A stretch of 64,000 bases of DNA from Yponomeuta sedellus. Its lineage: Eukaryota; Arthropoda; Insecta; Lepidoptera; Yponomeutidae. The stretch is taken from NCBI GenBank assembly GCA_934045075.1, contig OW203749.1:4084304-4148303 (forward strand), read 5' to 3'. The position numbers and the translations under genes were made by a program. Positions 33,501-42,500 of this stretch are shown here, one piece after another. The number at the start of each line of letters is the position of its first letter. Position 1 is the stretch's first letter. The notes below the pieces were generated by a model. It searched no databases. It saw nothing but the letters and a program-made list of their open reading frames with translations, and was not told where the DNA came from.

Positions 33501-36500
33501 TTGATAATATACGGGTTCTTAAAAAAAACAATAATTTGGTAATTTAATGTTTATGTATTGAACAAGGACATTTGCAGTTAAGGACATTCAATGTCCTTTC
33601 ATTGTTAACAGGTCTGTTTAATTTAAGTACCTAGCGTGTTATGGAATCTGTAAGTCAGCTATTAAACTGTCATTAAAATTCTTTGTTTACAGAGCAACAC
33701 GTTTGCTGTAACTGCTCCATTAATTGAAAACTTATTTATTATATATCTTTTCGTATATAGAATCATAATAAAAATCTTTTATATCTAAATTCAAAATTAA
33801 CAAATATTAACCTGACTTCTTAAACATTTTCTTCGTGAAGAACTAGACATTATTGTCAACAACTGTATCCGTACGACGCTGGACGCCTTGCTCGGACGAC
33901 GACTGCCGCGTCACTGCCACACAAATGAAAGCTGTATATTTACAAGCGCACGCACACATAGCGCCGCGCGCACGACTGACTTGAAATATCTGTACTTAAA
34001 ATTAAAGTAAATTTTAATAAAAAGACAACGCCTCATATTTGGAGGTAAAACGCCGATGACAACGATTCACGCAGGCTCTGAGTGCTTAGTGCGAGTTTGA
34101 CAGATCCAATCGAATAACTTTACTACCGCGATAATCGAGCATTGAGTAGTGAGTATGAGTAAGTTAACCGTTCGAACTGGCAAAACGCTGTCACAGTACA
34201 ACTCGCACTCGCGTTTATTCGTGTTTTGGCTGGTAAACGTGTTCACTTCTCAACGTAAACCATTACAACTAGCACTCAGCAATTTTAATTCCCATACTTG
34301 TCGCTAGGTGGCGCTTCCTCGATGCCATAGAAATATGAGTTTACGTTAACGCGATCGAGTAGTTAAAAAACTCTCACTAAGCGCTCTGGTCTGCAGATCT
34401 TCACAACACGCTGTCCACAAGATTTCAAATCGCAGGTCTAAGAAAGAGGTTCGTTCTAAAAGCTGACAGACTCCTCGTAACTCGTTGAACAGCTGATCGG
34501 CGTGACGACCGGCACCAAGTGCGTGAGCGGCGAGCACATGTCGGTGCGGGGTCGCGCGCTCAACGACTGCCACGCGGAGGTGGCGGCGCGGCGCTGCCTG
34601 CTGCGGCATCTGTACGCGCAGCTGGCCATGTACGCCGTGGCCGCGGGTGAGACCAGCGAGAGAGAGAGAGAGAGAGTGAGAGGGGGGGGAGAGAGAGAAA
34701 GAGGTGGCGGCGCGGCGCTGCCTGCTGCGGCATCTGTACGCGCAGCTGGCCATGTACGCCGTGGCCGCGGGTGAGACCAGCGAGAGAGAGAGAGAGGGGG
34801 GGGGGGAGAGAGAAAGAGGTGGCGGCGCGGCGCTGCCGGCTGCGGCATCTGTACGCGCAGCTGGCCATGTACGCCGTGGCCGCGGGTGAGACCAGCGAGA
34901 GAGAGAGAGTGAGAGAGGGAGTGGGGGGAGGGAGAGAAAGAGGTGGCGGCGCGGCGCTGCCTGCTGCGGCATCTGTACGCGCAGCTGGCCATGTACGCCG
35001 TGGCCGCGGGTGAGACCAGCGACTGAGAGAGAGAGAGAGAGAGAGAGGGAGGAACCAAACCAAATTCTTCCCGCGGGTGTCGTAAAAGGCGACTAAGGGA
35101 CACAAACCGGGGGGTGGGCAGCAGCGCCCCCTGCAGTACAAATCCAACAAACTGCGATCCTAACCCGCATGCCCAGCGTGGGGATTATGGGCACTACCCC
35201 GCAATGGTGGCACAACCTTGCGCTATGGCGCTCATTAGGGGAGGGCTATGTCCAGCAGTGGACTAATATGAACAGCCTGAAGAAGAAGAATAAAATAGGT
35301 ACGCAGTTATGCATTTTAACAGTGGTCTTCACACTAAGCGCATAGCCTGCAGTCTATTCTTACTTGTCCAATTTAGTAAACAAAATTCTAACCTTAAAAT
35401 TGAGATTAGATGCCTAAACTAGAAATTTTCTCGCAAATTCATGAACTATGTTTATAAAATTGGGAGCGTGTTATCTAAAAGAGTGTTCCAGGTTACTTCA
35501 TTTATGAAAATATGGCAGTTTTAGACTAAAAAGTCACCACCAAAGGGTAGAATCTTGCTTACTAAATTGGACAAGTAACAAATAAATAGGCTGTATAGTG
35601 GCGGCCGAATTAGTTTGGGGACCATCCATAAATTACGTCACACGTTAAGGGGGAGGGAGGGAGCTGACGAAGTGTGACATTGTGTGACAGGGGGGTGGGA
35701 GGGGTCCTAAATTTCGTGACGTCACATTTCCAAAGTGTTAAAACACGAACTTTGAACTATTAAGGAAATCGCCACATCTGCAACTCTTGATATGAAAATA
35801 ATTTCGGAACAGCTTTGAATTTGAATTCAATAATTTCTAAATGTTAAATTGCAAATGTGTGACGTCACCCTAAGGCGGGGGGAGTCTCACAAATGTGACC
35901 AGCTGTGACAAGGACGGGGGAGGGGTTAAAAAATCACGAAATTCTTGTGACGTAATTTATGGATGGCCCCTTGTGGCTATATTAGTCCAGCAGTGGACTG
36001 ATATAGCCCGAAGAGGAAGTCCCTAAGTCGCGGCCGCGCCCGCAGACCCGTCGCAGCCGATCGCCGAGTCGGACGTGGAGCCGGTGGCGGGCGGCGGGTA
36101 CCGGCTGAAGCCGTCGCGCGCGGTGCACCTGTACGTGAGCACGGCGCCCTGCGGAGACGGACGCATCTTCAGTCCGCACGAGCAGCCGCAGCCGCTGCCC
36201 GACCGGCACCCCAACAGGTGACGCCCTTATTGCTAAGTGACGCTCTTATTGCTATAGGTGACGCTCTTATCTTTAGGTGCTAGGTGACTCTCTTATTGCT
36301 ATGTGACGCTCTTATTGCTAGGTGACGCTCTTATTATTGTCAACAGTCTCGACCTTCGGCCTCGCAATATGCAGACATATACTTTGAGTTCGCAATTCCG
36401 GCTCAATGTAGCTTTGCTCTACGTGGGGCTCGGCCTTCGGCCTTAATTTTGTAGTGTCAGGCTTTCGCTGCTCATTGTTAAAGCTATTTTCATATTAGAC

Positions 36501-39500
36501 AGTGTTTAGCATTCGGTCAGTTTTTGGGCTAGGTTCGCTGTACAAGTTTACGTGAGCACGGCGCCCTGCGGCGACGGACGCATCTTCAGTCCGCACGAGC
36601 AGCCGCAGCCGCTGCCCGACCGGCACCCCAACAGGACAGGCTCTTATTGCTAGCGGGATAAGGGTCATAGTTAAACGGACAAGGAACGGACGGCGCGACT
36701 GCCGCATCTTTAGCCCGCATGAGCGGTCCACTGACGCCCTTATTGCTAGCGGACGCAATGACCGGACGGCGCGACGGTAGCATCTTCAGCTCGCACGAGC
36801 AGCCGCAGCCCGACCGGCACCCCAACAGGTCAGGTTCTTATTGCTAGGTGACGCTCTTATTGCTATGTTACACTCGTATTGCTAGGTGACGCTCTTATTG
36901 CTAGGTGACGCTCTTATTGCTAGATGACGCTCTTATTGCTAGGTGACTCTCTTATTGCTAGGTGACGCAATGACCGGACGGCGCGACGGTAGTATCTTTA
37001 GCTTCTACGAGCAGCCGCAGCCGCAGCCCGACCGGCACCCCAACAGGACAGGCTCTTATTGCTAGCGGGATAAGGGTCATAGTTAAACGGACAAGGAACG
37101 GACGGCGCGACTGCCGCATCTTTAGCCCGCATGAGCGGTCGACTGACGCCCTTATTGCTAGCGGACGCAATGACCGGACGGCGCGACGGTAGCATCTTCA
37201 GCTCGCACGAGCAGCCGCAGCCCGACCGGCACCCCAACAGGTCAGGTTCTTATTGCTAGGTGACGCTCTTATTGCTAGGTGACGCTCTTATTGCTAGGTG
37301 ACGCTCTTATTGCTAGGTGACGCTCTTATTGCTAGGTAACGCTCTTATTGCTAGGTGACACTCTTATTGCTAGGTGACGCTCTTATTGCTAGGTGACGCA
37401 ATGACCGGACGGCGCGACGGTAGCATCTTTAGCTTCTACGAGCAGCCGCAGCCGCAGCCCGACCGGCACCCCAACAGGTGAGGTTCTTATTGCTAGCGGC
37501 CGTAATGACCGGACGGCGCGACGGTAGCATCTTTAGCCTCTTCGAGCAGCCGCAGCCCGACCGGCACCCCAACAGGTGACGCCCTTATTGCTAGGTGACG
37601 CTCTTATTGCTGTAGGTGACGCTCTTATCTCTACGTGCTAGGTGACTCTCTTATTGCTATGTGACGCTCTTATTGCTAGGTGACGCTCTTATTGCTAGCG
37701 CGATAAAGCTTATAGTTGAGAGAGAACGGCTCGACAGAAACACTACATATCAAGACCAATACTTTATTTCAGCATGGTTCCCAATTAAACTAGCTAGAAG
37801 ATTATGCAACAGTCTCGACCTTCGGCCTCGCAATAATGCAAACACATACTTTGTGTTCGCAATTCCGGGGTGCTACTGGCTTCGCTCTCTGCGGGACTCG
37901 GCCTTCGTCCTTATTGAGTCAGCCTCGGCCTACCGAAGTAATTTTGTAGTGTCAAGCTTTCGCTGCTCATTGTTAAAGCTATTTTCATAGTAGACAGTGT
38001 TAAGCATTCGGTCAGTTTTTGGGCTAGTGACGCTCTTATTGCTAGGTGACGCTCTCATTGCTAGGTTACGAAATGACCGGACGGCGCGACAGCCGCATCT
38101 TTAGCCTCTACGAGCAGCCGCAGCCGCAGCCCGACCGGCACCCCAACAGGTGAGGTTCTTATTGCTAGCGAGATAAGGGTCATAGTTAAACAGAAAAGGA
38201 ACGGACGGTGCGACTGCCTCATCTTTAGCCCGCATGAGCAGCCGCAGCCCGACCGGCACCCCAACAGGTGACGCCCTTATTGCTAGGTGACGCTCTTATT
38301 GCTATAGGTGACGCTCTTATCTTCAGGTGCTAGGTGACTCTCTTATTGCTATGTGACGCTCTTATTGCTATGTGACGCTCTTATTGCTATGTGACGCTCT
38401 TATTGCTATGTGACGCTCTTATTGCTATGTGACGCTCTTATTGCTAGGTGACGCTCTTATTATTGTCAACAGTCTCGACCTTCGGCCTCGCAATATGCAG
38501 ACATATACTTTGAGTTCGCAATTCCGGCTCATTGTAGCTTTGCTCTACGTGGGGCTCGGCCTTCGGCCTTAATTTTGTAGTGTCAAGCTTTCGCTGCTCA
38601 TTTTTAAAGCTATTTTCATATTAGACAGTGTTTAGCATTCGGTCAGTTTTTGGGCTAGGTTCGCTGTACAAGTATTACGTGAGCACGGCGCCCTGCGGCG
38701 ACGGACGCATCTTCAGTCCGCACGAGCAGCCGCATCCGCTGCCCGACCGGCACCCCAACAGGTCAGGCTCTTATTGCTAGCGGGATAAGGGTCATAGTTA
38801 AACGGGAAAGGAACGCATTTAGCCCGCATGAGCAGCCGACTGACGCCCTAATTGCTAGCGGAGGCAATGACCGGACGGCGCGACGGTAGCATCTTCAGCT
38901 CGCACGAGCAGCCGCAGCCGCAGCCCGACCGGCACCCCAACAGGTGACGCCCTTATTGCTAGCGGATGCAATGACCGGACGGCGCGACGGCAGCATCTTT
39001 AGCCTCTACGAGCAGCCGCAGCCAGACCGGCACTAGGTCCGCTCTCCGCGGGACTCTGCCTTCGTCCTTATTGAGTCAGCCTCGGCCTTCTGAAGTAATT
39101 TTGTAGTTTCAAGCTTTCACTGCTTATTGTCAAAGCTATTATTTTCATGTTAGACAGTGTTTAGCACTCGGTCAGTTTTTGGGCTAGTGACGCTCTTATT
39201 GCTAGGTGACGCCCTTATTGCTAGCGGACGCAATGACCGAACGCCGCGACGGCCGCATCTTTAGCCTCTACGAGCAGCCGCATCAGCAGCCCGACCGGCA
39301 CCCCAACAGGTGAGGTTCTTATTGCTAGCGGGATAAGGCGTATATTTAAACGGAAAAGGCCGGACGGCGCGACTGCCGCACCCCAACAGGTGACGCCCTT
39401 GTTGCTAGCGGGATAAGGGTCATAGTTGAGGAGAAGGCCGCATCGATAGCCTCCAAAAGCTACCGCAGCCTTTAGTACTGCAAAAGGTTCATTTTTGAGA

Positions 39501-42500
39501 CAGGACAGCACGACATATCAAGACAAAGACTTTGGACTCTATTTCAGCATGGTTTTCAAAAACCTAGTTAATAACCAGCTAGAAGACTGTTTATTGTAAC
39601 AGTTTCGGCATTCGGCCTCGCTTTAACCTTGTTTTCGTGTTTCCTACTCGCTACCGGCGTTGAGGCAAAGATTTTATTTTGATTTCCAAGAACCATATTA
39701 AAAATTAGCTAGAAGACAATTTTTTTATTTATTGTCAACGGTGTCGGCATTCGCCCTCGCAATAATGGAGCCATATACTTTGTGCTCGCGTCTCCAGCTC
39801 CGCTCTCCGCGGGACTCGGCCTTCCGCCTCGTTGAGTCGGGCTCGGCCTTCGGCCTTCCGAAGTAATTTTGTAGTTTCACTCAAGATTTCACTCCTTATT
39901 GTTAAATCTATTATTGTGTTAATCATTCTCTCGACCAGGTTTTGGGCTAGGGTTTGCTGCAGGTGTCCGTTTCAAAATCTAGATCATTTTGGAGAAAAAA
40001 TTGGCAAAAAAACACCAAACTCAGTCACTTCTAAGTCCTTAATAAACAGATCATTTGTCATTGGAGCTGAAGAAATATTTTTAATAGCCTTTTGGCGCCT
40101 GTGGCGTCACAAACCTTTGTTGAAATTGTTGTTGCATTGTCAGAAGTTTCTGTATGCTTTTACCCGTTCAAGTTTCGCTGACTACGTTTTTTGTATGCGA
40201 CAGATTGGCGCGCGGTCAGCTGCGGACGAAGATCGAGTCTGGCGAAGGCACGATCCCTATCAAGAACTCAAACAACGTCATACAGACCTGGGACGGCGTA
40301 TTGCAGGTAAACTGAATCAGGAATCATATAATATATTTATATACTTCAATAGGTCTGATCAACACTTTGTATGTCCCCACTGCTGGGGCACGGGTCTCTT
40401 CTTGCTTCGCAGGATGGTTAGGCCACACTCCACCACGGAGGCCAAGTCAGGGTTGGTGGAGGATTGTAAGACATGGCTCAACCACTGCCATTACATGACA
40501 GCCGGCACAAACGGCTTAGCGTGCCTTGCGAAGCACGAAAGCGCTCGGAAAAAATGCTACTAGCGGTAGTCACGGGACGGTAACCCATCCCGCACCTGAC
40601 CGCGCCAGTTGTTGCTTAACCCTAGTGACTCATTCCAATCATTCGGTTCCACTTGAGCACGAGCGCTTCTGCGTTTGGTTTTTATTTACAAGTAAATAAC
40701 TTTTAAATACACGATAACCGGTACCAACGGCGGTTGTCGTGTAATGGCAGTCGTGGAGCCATGTCAGATGCCTTATTGACTGACTCGATAACTTCTGACA
40801 GTAAGGCCCGTCACTGTCTTACAATCCCCCACCAACCCGGACTTGGCCCCCGTGGTGGAGTATGGTTTCTGCGATGCAGGAAGAGACCCGTGCCCAAGCA
40901 GTGGGGACTTACAAAGGGTTAAAATGAAATGTTTTTATTCAAAGTAGCGCAGAAGCTGCGGCTTAATGAACGTTACAATTCAAACTAGGTGTCCATTTCA
41001 AAATCTAGATCATTTTGGAGAAAAAATGGACAAAAAATCTCCAAACTTAGTCTTTTCAAAGTCCTTAATTAATAGAGTTTACATAATTATTATAAAACAT
41101 AGAACTCGTGCATCGTACTGGCTTTAATTCCAGACATCATTGTCATCTAAATAATCCTTTATGCTATTAGCCCTTTTGGTACAAAGTGTAGTTTACACAT
41201 TTTATGAACCGCGTTTCAGGCATTCTTAATATATCTTCAGGGATTTTATTATAGTTTGTATTGAAATAATACGAGCATTGAACTTTATTTGTGATTTATT
41301 CGGATAATACAATTGAACGTCTATCGTGACAGAGCAAAAAGTAAGAAGATGGTGTTTAGAATAGAAATTTTATTTTGGAACGCAGACTCCTTGACAGTTG
41401 TCAGATGAGTCTGTGCACTTTTGACCTTTTTTTTTTGGTTGGAAACCGTGTAAAACGTTTGTTGGCCCACATTGATGTGGCAATTAGATTGCCGGGCTTG
41501 TATCTTCGTGTGAAGTGTGAGATAAGTACAGGGAGGGTTCCCGTAGTGACAGTGTTGTTGTTGGGCGACGGATCGCCCAAATATATTGTGATAAAGCGCG
41601 GTGCCGTGAAAGTACACTGCAGGTAGGTAGCTTTCTGGGGAAAGAGCTCTTGAGGATAGACGGGGAAGTCTAGGGATCCCCAAACCTCAGTGCGCCCACC
41701 CCGTACGGCGCCGGCTGCCAAGTCGAGAGGCGTCGACGCAGACAAACTTTGTAAGTGATTGGGTTTTTATTAGTTTTTAAGTATTAGTATTTAAGTGGGT
41801 CCTTTACCCAACAGATGGTTTTCCTGGATAAAACGTCTTAGCAACAAGTGTGGGTGTGATTGGTTGTTTTACAACTCTGACAGGCGTTAGACCTTTTTGT
41901 GTCCTAAATTCCAACAGAGTGATTACACTATTTTTATTTTTAATGCACTAACCCGTGCTAAGGAACAAATTTAAAAACCTATTTAGAGGCTAAAAATTTC
42001 ACCCATGCCGGGATTCGAACCCGCAACCTCTGGCTATCCGTACCAGCGCTCTACCAATTGAGCCAATGGGTGACTCACGGCATCAGGGAAATTTCGAACC
42101 TCTTTACAATTGTAAAGAGCCAGAGGTTGCGGGTTCGAATCCCGGCATGGGTGAAATTTTTAGCCTCTAAATAGGTTTTTAAATTCCAACAGAGTGCTTG
42201 GTGCGAGATTGACAGATCCAATCGAATAACTTTACTACCGCGTTAATTAATCGAGCATTGAGTAGTGAGTATGAGTAAGTTAACCGTTCGAACTGGCAAA
42301 ACGCTGTCACAGTACAACTCGAACTCGCGTTTATTCGTGTTTTGGCTGGTAAACGTGTTCACTTTTCAACGTAAACCATTACAACTCGCACTGAGCAATT
42401 TTAATTTCCATACTTGTCGCTAGGTGGCGCTTCCTCGATGCCATAGAAATATGAGTTTACGTTAACGCGATCGAGTACTTAAAAAACTCGCATTAAGCAC

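Larger units (their letters stand above)
32690..33995. repeat. Long inverted arms around hAT relic 2
   Basis: CAGATATTTCAAGTCAG-TTGTGCGCGCGG (from 32700) is inverted at 33950-33995, and the TTGTACATATACAG side continues the similarity. Arms are about 90 bp once the hAT insert is ignored. Confidence 0.75.

Noticed and set aside
34346..35150. Reverse-strand frames of ~200 codons rich in Ser/Leu/Pro
   Set aside because: They are antisense reads through the fourfold copy of Adar exon 11 and its GA-rich spacers.
35982..37237. Reverse-strand frames with repeated MGCRSG and MRPLAIRAS starts
   Set aside because: Antisense shadows of Adar exon 12 and its intronic copies.
36550..38761. Intronic exon 12 copies as mutually exclusive alternative exons
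   Set aside because: The copies lack convincing acceptors and only hold the exon's 3' part, and several have lost the donor. Cryptic donor use remains possible but alternative cassette exons are not supported.
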